From: Sedimentibacter hydroxybenzoicus DSM 7310
GTDB lineage: Bacteria > Bacillota > Clostridia > Tissierellales > Sedimentibacteraceae
Direction: 5' to 3'
DNA length: 64,000 nucleotides
Assembly: GCF_013403245.1 (NCBI RefSeq)
Contig: NZ_JACBNQ010000002.1
Location: 248,001-312,000 of the forward strand
The position numbers were made by a program, and so were the translations under genes. A model generated the notes under the pieces. The model made no database searches. It was not told the origin of the DNA and saw only the letters and a program-made list of their open reading frames with translations. Shown piece after piece: positions 51,737 through 61,007 of this stretch. Position 1 is the stretch's first letter. Every line of letters begins with the position of its first letter.

Positions 51737-51764
51737 TATCGAGAGAGGAACGCAGGAGGAAAAA

Positions 51765-53369
51765 ATGCCAAAATACATTTTTATAACGGGAGGAGTAGTT
51801 TCTTCATTAGGTAAAGGGATTACAGCTGCATCATTAGGAAGATTACTTAAAGCAAGAGGATTGAAGGTTACTTTACAGAAGTTTGACCCATACTTAAATG
51901 TGGACCCTGGAACGATGAGCCCTTATCAGCATGGTGAGGTTTATGTTACGGATGATGGCGCGGAAACCGATCTGGACCTAGGGCATTATGAAAGAATCGT
52001 TGATATAGATTTGACAAAGTATTCGAGCATAACATCAGGTAAAATATACTGGTCAGTTTTGAACAAGGAAAGAAAAGGTGATTATCTCGGAGGAACGGTA
52101 CAGGTAATCCCTCACGTGACAAATGAGATAAAATGTATGCTTAAGAGAGTTTCAAGTATAAATGATGTAGATGTAGTTATTACCGAAATCGGTGGCACAG
52201 TCGGTGACATTGAAAGCTTACCGTTTTTGGAAGCAATTCGTCAAATACGCTATGAAGTCGGCAGGGAAAATGTAATGTATATACATGTAACATTACTTCC
52301 CTACTTAACTAAAGCAGGTGAATTAAAAACAAAACCTACTCAGCACAGCGTAAAAGAATTATTAAGCATTGGTATCCAACCGGACGTTCTTGTATGCAGA
52401 ACAGAAAAAGAAATAACAATGGATTTAAAATCTAAAATTGCTTTATTCTGTAATGTTGAAAGTCAAAATGTAATTCAAAATACGGATGCTGATTCATTGT
52501 ATGATATTCCTTTATTGTTAGAAGAAGAGGGTTTGGCAAAAATAGTATGTAATCATTTCGGTATAAATTGTAAGGAGCCGGACTTGTCTGAATGGAATGA
52601 TATGGTCAGACGCTCAAAGACGCACAACTCCCGCGTAAAAATTGCTTTGGTCGGAAAATATGTTGAGCTGAAAGATGCTTACCTGTCTGTTTATGAAGCA
52701 TTGAAGCATGCCGGCATAGATAATTTAGCAGATGTAGATGTTTCCTGGATTCACTCCGAAAATGTCAACGAAGAAAATTATAAGGAAATATTAAAAGGTC
52801 ATGACGGTGTATTAGTTCCGGGTGGATTTGGAGACAGAGGTATAGAAGGTAAAATTTTGGCTGCAAGATATGCAAGGGAAAACAATGTTCCGTTTTTAGG
52901 AATATGTCTCGGTATGCAAATGGCTGTAATTGAATTTGCAAGAGGTATACTTGATTATAAAGATGCTCACAGTTCAGAATTTGATATGGAAACAGAACAT
53001 CCAATAATTGATTTAATGAATGACCAGAAAGAAGTTGAAAATAAAGGCGGCACAATGAGATTAGGAAGCTATCCGTGCAAGTTGATTGACGGCACAAAGG
53101 CAAAGGAAGCTTATGAAGGTGCTGATATGATCAATGAAAGACACAGACACAGATATGAATTTAATAATGATTTCAGACAAGTTTGCACAGAAAACGGACT
53201 AATAATCTCCGGTGTTTCTCCGGATAACAAATTGGTTGAAATTGTTGAGTTAAAAAACCATCCTTGGTTTGTTGCCGCTCAATTCCATCCGGAATTTAAA
53301 TCAAGACCTACAAGAAGTCATCCGTTGTTCAGAAACTTCATTAAAGCAGCGGTAGAAAATAATAAATAA
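51765..53369 (+). CDS. pyrG: CTP synthase
   Basis: Makes CTP from UTP, ATP and glutamine. 534 residues, standard. Synthetase domain: [16 protein letters not shown] and [14 protein letters not shown] (ATP and UTP sites), [13 protein letters not shown]. Glutaminase domain: PGGFGDRG, Cys nucleophile in LGICLGMQ, His/Glu in [17 protein letters not shown] lies before the ATG. rpoE (delta subunit), often upstream of pyrG, is missing; a spore protein gene is there in the opposite direction. Confidence 0.97.
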   Translation: MPKYIFITGGVVSSLGKGITAASLGRLLKARGLKVTLQKFDPYLNVDPGTMSPYQHGEVYVTDDGAETDLDLGHYERIVDIDLTKYSSITSGKIYWSVLNKERKGDYLGGTVQVIPHVTNEIKCMLKRVSSINDVDVVITEIGGTVGDIESLPFLEAIRQIRYEVGRENVMYIHVTLLPYLTKAGELKTKPTQHSVKELLSIGIQPDVLVCRTEKEITMDLKSKIALFCNVESQNVIQNTDADSLYDIPLLLEEEGLAKIVCNHFGINCKEPDLSEWNDMVRRSKTHNSRVKIALVGKYVELKDAYLSVYEALKHAGIDNLADVDVSWIHSENVNEENYKEILKGHDGVLVPGGFGDRGIEGKILAARYARENNVPFLGICLGMQMAVIEFARGILDYKDAHSSEFDMETEHPIIDLMNDQKEVENKGGTMRLGSYPCKLIDGTKAKEAYEGADMINERHRHRYEFNNDFRQVCTENGLIISGVSPDNKLVEIVELKNHPWFVAAQFHPEFKSRPTRSHPLFRNFIKAAVENNK

Positions 53370-53373
53370 TTAT

Positions 53374-53435
53374 AAAAGCTTTGCACCCGTTTCCATTACT
53401 TATCACCATTAAACAAACGGGTGCAAAGCTTTTTT
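53374..53435. terminator. Bidirectional terminator after pyrG
   Basis: AAAAGCTTTGCACCCGTTT pairs with AAACGGGTGCAAAGCTTTT over 19 bases, loop of 22, then T tract. The right arm encodes the C-terminal residues of the converging gene, whose stop codon lies in the loop. Confidence 0.88.
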
Positions 53436-54584
53436 GCTTATGGATGCTTTTACAATTCCTCCGTAAATACACAGTATCATCATTATCTGAGGTGTTAGAA
53501 CAACCGAATCGGCAAAGCCGTGTATCAATGACATTATCATAATGGCCGATGGTGTGATGAATTGACTTTTATTTTCTTTTAGCTTAATGCGAAAATACGT
53601 AAATGCATTTATTATTAAGTATGTAAATATTCCGAAGCCCAACACTCCCGTTTCTGTAAAAACCTGCAGGTACAGATTGTGGCTATGTTCAATTTTACTG
53701 CTTACCATACCTGAATAATTTCCCACATGCTTAAACAGTGTGCCAAAGCCAATACCCGATAAAAAGTTATCTCTTATGATTGCTATGGATGCCTTCCAAA
53801 CTTCCAATCTGTAAATAATAGAACTGTCTCTTACTGCTTTTGAAGGATCTATCCGACCAGACTCTAAAATAAAATCGACACTAAATATCAGAACAGCTGT
53901 TATCAATGCGTATTTAAAATAATTTTTGTTCATAAATCCGGCAATTATCAAGGTCGTTATTAAAGAAATCCATGCAGCTCTTGAAAATGTCAAAATCAAA
54001 CAGAAAACAGCAATTAAGAATACACATGATTCTAAATTTAATTTTCTTGTATCTAAGTCTTCGCATACTAAAAGTATTATAAAATTAATATAGAATCCGA
54101 ACACATTTGGATTAAAGAACGTGGAATAAATTCTTTTGTTTAATTTATATTCGGCTGCATCAACCCATTTATCAGGAAGAATAAAATCCGGACTAATATA
54201 TTGTAAGATACCGTAAAAAAATACTATCAGTGACACTATAAATACATATTTCTTTATTTTTGTTAAATCATCTTTTGTTAATGACGTGCTGAATATGTTA
54301 AAGGAATGAATGCATAAAATCATTAACACTCCAAAAAATAAAGAAATAATTTTATATTCTGATGATATTAAACCAATTGCTATATATGCATATAATAAAG
54401 TAAAAGATTTATTATAATTTGTTATCGGACTTTTTTTTAGCTGTTGTTTAATTAAAAGCGCTGCCAAGAATACATAAGCAGCAGGAATGAATACAATTGA
54501 TAATATTAATAATAAAATAGTTACTTTGTTGGTTTTATCATTCGACAATTCAGTAATCTGTTTGCCGGTTATTTCATAGTTCAT
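53409..54584 (-). CDS. O-antigen ligase/polymerase-like (Wzy_C) membrane protein
   Basis: 391 residues with ten or more helices. The extracytoplasmic loop with SGIGFGTLFKHVGNYSG and EHSHNLYLQVFTETGVLGFGIF is the Wzy_C/WaaL signature, including the functional H-x-H-N-x-x-L. Such proteins ligate or polymerise surface glycans. No other glycan genes are near, so the acceptor is unknown. A DMT transporter gene is 21 bases upstream on the same strand and may be co-transcribed. Confidence 0.87.
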   Translation of the reverse strand: MNYEITGKQITELSNDKTNKVTILLLILSIVFIPAAYVFLAALLIKQQLKKSPITNYNKSFTLLYAYIAIGLISSEYKIISLFFGVLMILCIHSFNIFSTSLTKDDLTKIKKYVFIVSLIVFFYGILQYISPDFILPDKWVDAAEYKLNKRIYSTFFNPNVFGFYINFIILLVCEDLDTRKLNLESCVFLIAVFCLILTFSRAAWISLITTLIIAGFMNKNYFKYALITAVLIFSVDFILESGRIDPSKAVRDSSIIYRLEVWKASIAIIRDNFLSGIGFGTLFKHVGNYSGMVSSKIEHSHNLYLQVFTETGVLGFGIFTYLIINAFTYFRIKLKENKSQFITPSAIMIMSLIHGFADSVVLTPQIMMILCIYGGIVKASISKKALHPFV

Positions 54585-54605
54585 GTTGTTCCTCTTTGTA
54601 TAAAC

Positions 54606-55493
54606 TTAGTTCTTGGTTTTTAACCTTTCATTATTCTGTGTAATGAGGTAGTTTAATATACCCGCTATGATTATTATACCCCCCAAAAGGGTATATAAAG
54701 AAGGTATCTCTTTAAAAATTAACAATGCCATTAAGCTTGCAAATATCGGTTCGCTTAATGTTGATACAGATATAAGCGTTGATGAAACATACTTAACCAT
54801 ATAATTATACAATGTATGACCCAATATTGAGCAGAAGAATGCTAAGCTTATAAACAATGTAAATTCTCTTGGTGGGTAGGGATATATAGATGTACCGCTT
54901 AATAAGCACATAATGAATAACACAACTGTTGATACTGAGTAAACTATAAATACATAAGCGCCGGCACTTAAGTTTTTTCTTACAATCCCGCCTATCACCA
55001 GATATCCTGCTACAAAAATAGCACCCAAAAATGCAAGCGTGTTTCCAAGCATCATATTACCGGCTGATGCATCTGCAGATTCCAAGGCAATTATAATTGT
55101 GCCCGCAAGTGAAACCGCAATACTTATAATCATTTTTTTGCTAAGCTTTTCTTTAATGATAAAGTAATTTGCCAAGGCTACAAATATAGGACTGCATGAT
55201 ACTAATATTGTAGAATTGGCAATCGTTGTCAATTTAATTGAGGATATCCATGTTGCATAATGAAATGCAAGGAATATTCCGCTTATTATACAAAGAATTA
55301 AGTTTTTCTTGTTTAACTCCGTAAATTCATCACGGTTTTTTATAATAACAGGAAGCAGCATAATGCATGTGAAAAGCATTCTGTAAGATGATATTGCTAA
55401 AGCCGGAGCTGTTGAGAACCTGATGATTATTGATGATAATGATGTAAAAAATGTTCCTGCTAATACTATATATTTTGACGGTGTTTTTTCCAT
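54606..55493 (-). CDS. EamA/DMT-family transporter
   Basis: 295 residues, ten helices in two EamA repeats (IVLAGTFFTSLSSIIIRFSTAPALAISSYRMLF at start; YTLLGGIIIIAGILNYLI at end). Unlike the transporter at 2662, it is close to the RarD/RhaT-like group with a Tyr/Arg signature (SYRMLF). Substrate unknown. A longer frame starts at 55532; AAGGAAGG sits before the ATG chosen. Likely in one transcript with the Wzy-like gene. Confidence 0.86.
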   Translation of the reverse strand: MEKTPSKYIVLAGTFFTSLSSIIIRFSTAPALAISSYRMLFTCIMLLPVIIKNRDEFTELNKKNLILCIISGIFLAFHYATWISSIKLTTIANSTILVSCSPIFVALANYFIIKEKLSKKMIISIAVSLAGTIIIALESADASAGNMMLGNTLAFLGAIFVAGYLVIGGIVRKNLSAGAYVFIVYSVSTVVLFIMCLLSGTSIYPYPPREFTLFISLAFFCSILGHTLYNYMVKYVSSTLISVSTLSEPIFASLMALLIFKEIPSLYTLLGGIIIIAGILNYLITQNNERLKTKN

Positions 55494-55626
55494 TGTGCTA
55501 CCTTCCTTAAAACGGTATAGCCATAATAGCATAAAAAAGTTAATATTTCAATGGATAGGAACAAAAAGAATAAATTGTAATATAAAGGTAATAAATATAT
55601 AAACCTTATTGTTGAGGGGGTGTATT

Positions 55627-57072
55627 ATGTTTGATTTTTTCAGCGCAGTTTCATTAATTTATCTAATTAATTTTGCCATGGCGGTAATTGTAATTTTTCT
55701 GGAGCGTAAAGACCCCACAGCAACATTGGCTTGGGTGTTGGTGCTATTAATATTGCCCGGTATCGGATTCATATTTTATTTGCTGCTTTCTCAAAATTTC
55801 AGCAGAAAAAAACTCTTTACCATGAAAATTTACGCTAAAAAAACATTTGGCGATTACATAAGGGTACAGCAAGAGCTCTTTAACGAGGGGAAGCTGGTCT
55901 TGCATGATAAAAATGTAGAAGAATATAAAGATTTAATTAAAATGAATTTGTTTTCACATGACTTCTCTTATACACAAAATAATGAAGTAAAAATTTATAC
56001 GGATGGACAAGATAAATTTCATGATTTATTAAATAATATCGAAAATGCAAAACACCATGTTCATTTGGAATACTACATTATAAAAAATGATAATTTGGGA
56101 AATAGGCTGCTGGATTTGCTGGAAAAGAAGGCAAGGGAGGGCATAGAGGTCAGGTTCTTGTTTGATTCCATAGGGGGCAGGCACATACCTGAAGAAACTA
56201 TTGAGAGATTGAAAAATTCAGGTGTGAAAATTGCAGTATTTTTTGCCAGTAACCTGCCGTTTTTTAATTTTAAAATCAATTACAGAAACCATCGCAAAAT
56301 TGTTGTTATTGACGGTAAAACTGCCTTTATAGGCGGCTTTAATGTTGGTGATGAATACTTAGGGCTAAATAAAAAAATAGGATATTGGAGAGATACACAC
56401 ATAAAAATCAGAGGCGATGCGGTTATTGATTTGCAGACACGATTTTTTCTGGATTGGGGCTATGCTTCTAAAGAAGATTTAATGTTTTTGCCTAAATATT
56501 TTCCTGACAGCAACAATAATGGTAATGTCGGTATACAGATAATCAGCAGCGGACCGGACAAGTTAGACGAAATTATTAAAAGCAATTACGTTAAAATGAT
56601 TAATTCCGCAAAAAAAAGTATTTTAATTCAAACACCATACTTTGTGCCTGATGCCAGCGTTTTTGAATCATTAAAAATAGCGGCAATGTCAGGGGTGGAT
56701 GTAAAAATTATGATACCTTGCAAGCCGGACCATCCCTTTGTTTATTGGGCAACATACTGGTATTGCGGCGGGCTTTTGCAATACGGTGTAAAGGTGTATA
56801 CGTATGAATATGGATTTTTGCATGCTAAAACCATTGTTATTGACGGAGTTGTATCTTCCGTAGGAACGGCAAACTTTGATGTCAGAAGCTTTAAGCTTAA
56901 TTTTGAATGCAATGCTGTGATTTACGATACTGATACATCAACGGCCCTTTACGAATATTTTATGGAAGATTTGAATTATTCCCTGGAATTAACCAGAGAG
57001 CTTTATCTTGAAAGAGGAATCATAATCAGATTTAAGGAATCCATTTGCCGGTTGCTTGCACCTTTACTATAA
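55627..57072 (+). CDS. cls: Cardiolipin synthase
   Basis: About 481 residues. Two N-terminal membrane helices, then two phospholipase D domains with HKD motifs: NHRKIVVIDGKTAFIGGFN and LHAKTIVIDGVVSSVGTANFD, both complete. Joins two phosphatidylglycerol molecules to cardiolipin. A TTG at 55609 is in frame, but GAGGGGG is 6 bases before the ATG at 55627. It is followed by a lipid kinase gene, so a lipid-metabolism pair. Confidence 0.93.
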   Translation: MFDFFSAVSLIYLINFAMAVIVIFLERKDPTATLAWVLVLLILPGIGFIFYLLLSQNFSRKKLFTMKIYAKKTFGDYIRVQQELFNEGKLVLHDKNVEEYKDLIKMNLFSHDFSYTQNNEVKIYTDGQDKFHDLLNNIENAKHHVHLEYYIIKNDNLGNRLLDLLEKKAREGIEVRFLFDSIGGRHIPEETIERLKNSGVKIAVFFASNLPFFNFKINYRNHRKIVVIDGKTAFIGGFNVGDEYLGLNKKIGYWRDTHIKIRGDAVIDLQTRFFLDWGYASKEDLMFLPKYFPDSNNNGNVGIQIISSGPDKLDEIIKSNYVKMINSAKKSILIQTPYFVPDASVFESLKIAAMSGVDVKIMIPCKPDHPFVYWATYWYCGGLLQYGVKVYTYEYGFLHAKTIVIDGVVSSVGTANFDVRSFKLNFECNAVIYDTDTSTALYEYFMEDLNYSLELTRELYLERGIIIRFKESICRLLAPLL

Positions 57073-57132
57073 AGACTATCAATGGCATATTGAAATTATT
57101 AATAATTATGGTAAAATAAGATATACAATATC

Positions 57133-57169
57133 TGCTAATTCGATTCAAGGCAATTAACGCGAATTAGCA
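57133..57169 (+). promoter_or_regulatory. 10-base inverted repeat before the lipid kinase gene
   Basis: TGCTAATTCG and CGAATTAGCA, perfect, 17 bases apart, ending 23 bases before the ATG. A TAAAAT-type -10 near 57112 puts it at the start of the RNA; it could be an operator or leader stem. Confidence 0.4.
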
Positions 57170-57192
57170 TTACTTATGAAAAAGGGGATATT

Positions 57193-58083
57193 ATGAAAAG
57201 ATACTATGTAATTTACAATCCCACATCCGGAAATGAGCTTGCGGGACAAAAAATATTTCGTGCCTCTGAAACATTGCTGGAAGTAGAAGATATAGAGTTT
57301 ACCTTTTACGCAACCAAGAAAAAGGGCGATGCTGAGCTTGCTGCAATAAGGGGCTGTCAGGAAGGTTACGATATGATTATTTCATGCGGAGGAGACGGCA
57401 CGGTAAGTGAAGTTGTAAACGGTATAATGAAAAGTCCTGTTAAAACAAAGTTAGCCATACTGCCTGCAGGAACTGTAAATGATTTTGCCGTACAGCTAAA
57501 AATACCGAAGGCGTATGCTAATTTTGCCTCTCTTATTATGAAGCAAAATTTCAGAACAATAGATGTCGGTAAAATTAACGATAAGTATTTTATCAACGTT
57601 GTGGGCGGAGGAGCATTTACAAGTATTCCTCACAACGTAACTATTGAGGCAAAGACCATATTAGGAAAATATGCATACTATTTTCAAGCTGCTTTAGAGG
57701 TTCCAGGTCAGCTCGAAAACGCTCAGGAAGTTACATATATAATAGATGGTGCTGAATATACCTATAAAACATTATTGTTTTTAGTTATAAATTCTACAGG
57801 AGCGGGAGGATTTAAGAAGCTTTGTCCAAAAGCAAAGCTTGATGACGGATTGCTGGATATAGTTATTTTTGAAAAAACAAACAATGCGGAATTATTGCAG
57901 ATATTCACCAAGGTCTTTAACGGGCAGCATATTACCCACCCGAAAGTTCATTATTTCCAAGGAAAAAGTATTAAAGTATTTTCAGAGAAAGAACTACCCA
58001 TAGATACAGATGGAGATTTATGCTGTAACGTACCTGCAGAAATTTATTCAGTGCATAATGCCATAGAAATACTTACACCATAA
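57193..58083 (+). CDS. Diacylglycerol kinase-family lipid kinase (YegS/BmrU type)
   Basis: 296 residues. ISCGGDGTVSEVVNGIM is the nucleotide-binding GGDGT motif; LAILPAGTVNDFAVQL (PxGTxNDxA) is the second one; the C-terminal all-beta half has NSTGAGGFKKLCPKAKLDDGLLDIVIF. Phosphorylates a membrane lipid such as diacylglycerol. AAAGGGGA stands before the ATG. Near cls, so a role in phospholipid turnover fits. Ends in a convergent gap with two repeats. Confidence 0.9.
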   Translation: MKRYYVIYNPTSGNELAGQKIFRASETLLEVEDIEFTFYATKKKGDAELAAIRGCQEGYDMIISCGGDGTVSEVVNGIMKSPVKTKLAILPAGTVNDFAVQLKIPKAYANFASLIMKQNFRTIDVGKINDKYFINVVGGGAFTSIPHNVTIEAKTILGKYAYYFQAALEVPGQLENAQEVTYIIDGAEYTYKTLLFLVINSTGAGGFKKLCPKAKLDDGLLDIVIFEKTNNAELLQIFTKVFNGQHITHPKVHYFQGKSIKVFSEKELPIDTDGDLCCNVPAEIYSVHNAIEILTP

Positions 58084-58139
58084 CGGGCTGCATAAAATTC
58101 ATTTTTGACAGCTTTAGGTCTATTGACAAACTCCGTTGT

Positions 58140-58215
58140 GTCATCCTGAGCGAAAGCGAAGGATCTCATGTTTATTGAAACGATGAGATCCCTAGGGGCA
58201 AGTCCTCGGAATGAC
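58140..58215. repeat. GTCAT/GGATCTC-family palindrome (long copy)
   Basis: GTCATCCTGAGCGAAAGCGAAGGATCTCAT, loop of 13, ATGAGATCCCTAGG...CCTCGGAATGAC. This is the fullest copy in the window; outer arms GTCATYC/GRATGAC and inner arms GGATCTCAT/ATGAGATCC pair. Confidence 0.8.
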
Positions 58216-58233
58216 AGTGTTGGAATCAATCTG

Positions 58234-58264
58234 AGGCTGCTGAAAAATATATTTTCAACAGCCT
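58234..58264. repeat. Collapsed copy of the 152-base element
   Basis: AGGCTGCTGAAAAA-TATAT-TTTTCAACAGCCT: only the terminal inverted repeats of the elements at 13932 and 27351 remain, joined by five bases. The left flank AATCTGA also occurs at the right end of copy 2. It forms a 13-pair hairpin between converging genes. Confidence 0.65.
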
Positions 58265-58274
58265 TTTATTTACA

Positions 58275-58529
58275 CTAGCAGAATTTATCCCTCTTGGGGT
58301 TTATTTTTGATTCAGTTTCAAAAATTTTATTAATTTCAATGTTATTATTTGTTATACATTCTTGTATGAAAGGAATATCTTCCTTGTTTTTAAATAATAA
58401 GGATATTCCGCAGCATTTGCTGGCTTCCCTGGGAGCAGGAGCAATAGTGACTGCTATTTTAGCAGATTTCAGCAAATTGTACAGCTTCATACCATTATCT
58501 ACATCATTAAAAAGTACATAGTAAACCAT
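58275..58529 (-). CDS. DUF3343 protein (putative Se/S carrier-like)
   Basis: 84 residues, one DUF3343 domain: YVLFNDVDNGMKLYNLLKSAKI at the start, PREASKCCGISLLF with a Cys pair in the middle, and an unusual C-terminal Cys (PKRDKFC). The CC in the loop is the family's conserved position thought to carry sulfur or selenium. It begins one base after the stop of the double-cubane protein gene, so the two are translationally coupled. It may serve that enzyme system; function unproven. Confidence 0.82.
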   Translation of the reverse strand: MVYYVLFNDVDNGMKLYNLLKSAKIAVTIAPAPREASKCCGISLLFKNKEDIPFIQECITNNNIEINKIFETESKINPKRDKFC

Positions 58530-58530
58530 A

Positions 58531-59808
58531 TTATTTATTTGAAAGCATTTCTATAAAAGCACCAACTCTTGTTCTGAGTTGTTCAGCGTCCTGATCCGTA
58601 TAGTCGGTTTCAATTCCTAAAACAGGTATACCAGCTTCTTTTAAAGCTCGTTCAACAAAATATCCCTCTGTATCATATAAGTTACAGAACTTGAGGTTGA
58701 CATCAATAATACCGTCTACATTATATTCCTTTGCTAAACGCAGTATATCGTCGATTCTTCCTGTGTTAGGAGTAAAACACGCACAATTAATTTTCATGTA
58801 TCTGTCTGTTAAAGCTTCGATTTGCTCGTCAATAATTGTTTTAGTTTCATCTACCAGATTTTCAAAGTAACGCGTACCTGTACATGTTTCTTCAACTACT
58901 ACAGCACCTCCGCTTGTTTCAACAATATGATGCAGCTTCCAGTTAGGTATTGCCATAGGAGTTCCTGTAAGCATTATACGCTTTGTTCCTGCTGTGAAAA
59001 CACTGATGTTATTTTTTACGCGTTCATCTAATTCATCACACAATTTGTTTGTCATTGATGCAAAACGGGTAGGGTCGTCGTAGAAAGCAATCTGAGATAT
59101 AAGCAGTACATCCTTGCCGCTTATAGGAAGATTTTCATTTTTTCTGAATTCATACAGACGCTTTAATGCTCTTCTTTTGTCATTTATTAATTTTATTGCC
59201 TGAGATAATTTTTCGGATGTAACTTCGTTTCCTGTAAATTCTTCAACCTTATTCTTGAAAATACTTATCTCATTCGTCCATGCATCCAAATCCTTCTGTC
59301 TTTTCATTTGAGGCATGTCCATAACGTGAATAGGAACATCTTCTGCAAGTATTTCCCAGGCCTTTTTCTTTCCGTCGCAGGTAGTTTCCCCAACGAACAT
59401 ATCCGCAATTCTGAAGAAAGGACATGTTTTTTCAAGACGAGCACCAACAGAAGCCTTTATTAACGGACATGTATTAGTCGGTAAAACCTTTTCTCCGCCG
59501 GGAACCCAAAATTGTGAACCGCCGCATAAGCCTGTTGCAATAGCATCAGCCGCAAATATTATTTCATCCGGAACAAATACACAGAATGTACCAAATACCT
59601 TTCCGCCCTTTTTTTGTGATTCAATTAATTCTGCCGGTCTGACACCATGAATTTCAGATACAACAAAATTATAATAATCCATTGATTCCGGTCGATCCTC
59701 CTGAGATAAGTACACATCTCCAAAGGCCGTCGGCAATACTTCGCAAAGTTGATCATGAAGCTCTAAATCCATACCTAAATCTTTCCACATTTGACGATAA
59801 TCAGCCAT
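58531..59808 (-). CDS. Double-cubane cluster protein / 2-hydroxyacyl-CoA dehydratase-like (HgdB family)
   Basis: 425 residues of the HgdB/BcrB superfamily, matching YjiM-type double-cubane cluster proteins (DCCP). Conserved cysteines occur in ATGLCGGSQFW, LPTNTCPLIKAS, LEKTCPFF, VGETTCDGKKK, INCACFTPN and LKFCNLYDTEG; the family binds an [Fe8S9] double cubane that reduces small molecules at low potential with ATP. No acyl-CoA transferase or second dehydratase subunit gene is near, which favours DCCP over a true dehydratase. The activase gene is in the same cluster. GGAGGATG before ATG. Confidence 0.85.
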   Translation of the reverse strand: MADYRQMWKDLGMDLELHDQLCEVLPTAFGDVYLSQEDRPESMDYYNFVVSEIHGVRPAELIESQKKGGKVFGTFCVFVPDEIIFAADAIATGLCGGSQFWVPGGEKVLPTNTCPLIKASVGARLEKTCPFFRIADMFVGETTCDGKKKAWEILAEDVPIHVMDMPQMKRQKDLDAWTNEISIFKNKVEEFTGNEVTSEKLSQAIKLINDKRRALKRLYEFRKNENLPISGKDVLLISQIAFYDDPTRFASMTNKLCDELDERVKNNISVFTAGTKRIMLTGTPMAIPNWKLHHIVETSGGAVVVEETCTGTRYFENLVDETKTIIDEQIEALTDRYMKINCACFTPNTGRIDDILRLAKEYNVDGIIDVNLKFCNLYDTEGYFVERALKEAGIPVLGIETDYTDQDAEQLRTRVGAFIEMLSNK

Positions 59809-59946
59809 TTACATCCTCCAAGTATTTTATTTGTAATATACATTATTAATTATAGTTAAAAATTCTACAAATTACAAATTACTAAAACCTATGCTTGAAG
59901 GTTATAAAATAAGAAATTACTATACTAAAAAAGATGTTTTCCAGCT

Positions 59947-60993
59947 CTATTGCTTAGGAAACATCTTAATTTCTTCGATATTATCACCGTAATTGGCAGT
60001 TAGCGATAAATAAGGTAAGTGATGATTTGGTTCTAGCAATACATTACACCCTGAAAGCCGCACATCTATTATTTGTGAAATATTTTCTTTAAAATTTTCT
60101 TTTACAGCATCGTCATTATTTACATACTTATTTGCCAATGCCATGTAAGGATTATCGCAAAGTTTTACAGGGGTGTAATTTTCACCTTCACAAAGTGATG
60201 TTGAAAAGATAACGAATATATCCTTGTTTTGTGATAAGGGCCTTAATATTTCTTCTGTTAACCCAGCCAGCGGTGCACCAGTTATAAGAATTATTTTAGC
60301 TTTATTATTTTTATTAAACACATCAATACTTAATGATTCTTTCAATATATTATGAATTTCAGAAAGCTTCGAATATCTTTCATCCAAATTTAAGATAAAT
60401 TGACTTCCATATATTATATTGTATAAATCATAAACATTTATCGGACATTTTCTTTCCATATACATATTAATAATCTTTGTTGTGATATCACTGATACTGT
60501 TAACCTTGTCAATTGCTGCATTAAGCTTGTTTTCGTTTAATTTCACGGAAAATTTATTTTCAATAAAATCAACAAATTTTCTATATTCCGATTCAAGCCC
60601 GGCAGCATTTTTGGAATCCTTAATAATATAGATGTCCTTAAGTTTATCAATTTTTGAAATCATTAAAGTCTTATGAGGACACATATCATTGCTGATAATT
60701 ATGTCGGCTGAATATATCAAGGGACATCTTTCGGTGGCGGTATAGCCATAGCTCGACTTTACCACAGAGCAATTTTCTTTATCTAAAATACCATATGATG
60801 CGGCAATATTAGAACCATCGATGCTATAAACATTAACAGGTGTTATATCCAACGCCCATAAAATTTCTCTGGGAATATTTTTACCAAAAATGCCGGCAAC
60901 ATGTTTGCTATGACTTTTTAAGTATATGGCGTCAACATAAGCATTTCTTCTGGCTTCCTGAAATTCTTCCAATAAATTATAAAGATTCTCCAT
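59947..60993 (-). CDS. HgdB-family second protein of the double-cubane cluster
   Basis: 348 residues, shorter and more diverged than its neighbour. Recognisable parts: HVAGIFGKNIPREILWALDITPVN (compare VPDEIIFAADAIA in the other), SSYGYTATERCPLIYSADIIISNDMCPHK with two of the cluster cysteines, GAPLAGLTEEILRPL, and SLCEGENYTPVKL. The third ligand region differs. It could be a partner subunit or a relative with another substrate. A 15-base gap separates it from the activase gene upstream. The DCCP gene lies 138 bases downstream and may have its own promoter. Confidence 0.75.
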   Translation of the reverse strand: MENLYNLLEEFQEARRNAYVDAIYLKSHSKHVAGIFGKNIPREILWALDITPVNVYSIDGSNIAASYGILDKENCSVVKSSYGYTATERCPLIYSADIIISNDMCPHKTLMISKIDKLKDIYIIKDSKNAAGLESEYRKFVDFIENKFSVKLNENKLNAAIDKVNSISDITTKIINMYMERKCPINVYDLYNIIYGSQFILNLDERYSKLSEIHNILKESLSIDVFNKNNKAKIILITGAPLAGLTEEILRPLSQNKDIFVIFSTSLCEGENYTPVKLCDNPYMALANKYVNNDDAVKENFKENISQIIDVRLSGCNVLLEPNHHLPYLSLTANYGDNIEEIKMFPKQ

Positions 60994-61007
60994 TTATACA
61001 CCCTCTA

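Noticed and set aside
58294-58521. 75-residue plus-strand ORF opposite DUF3343
   Set aside because: It is the complement of a recognised family gene, has no ribosome binding site and its composition is typical of a shadow frame.
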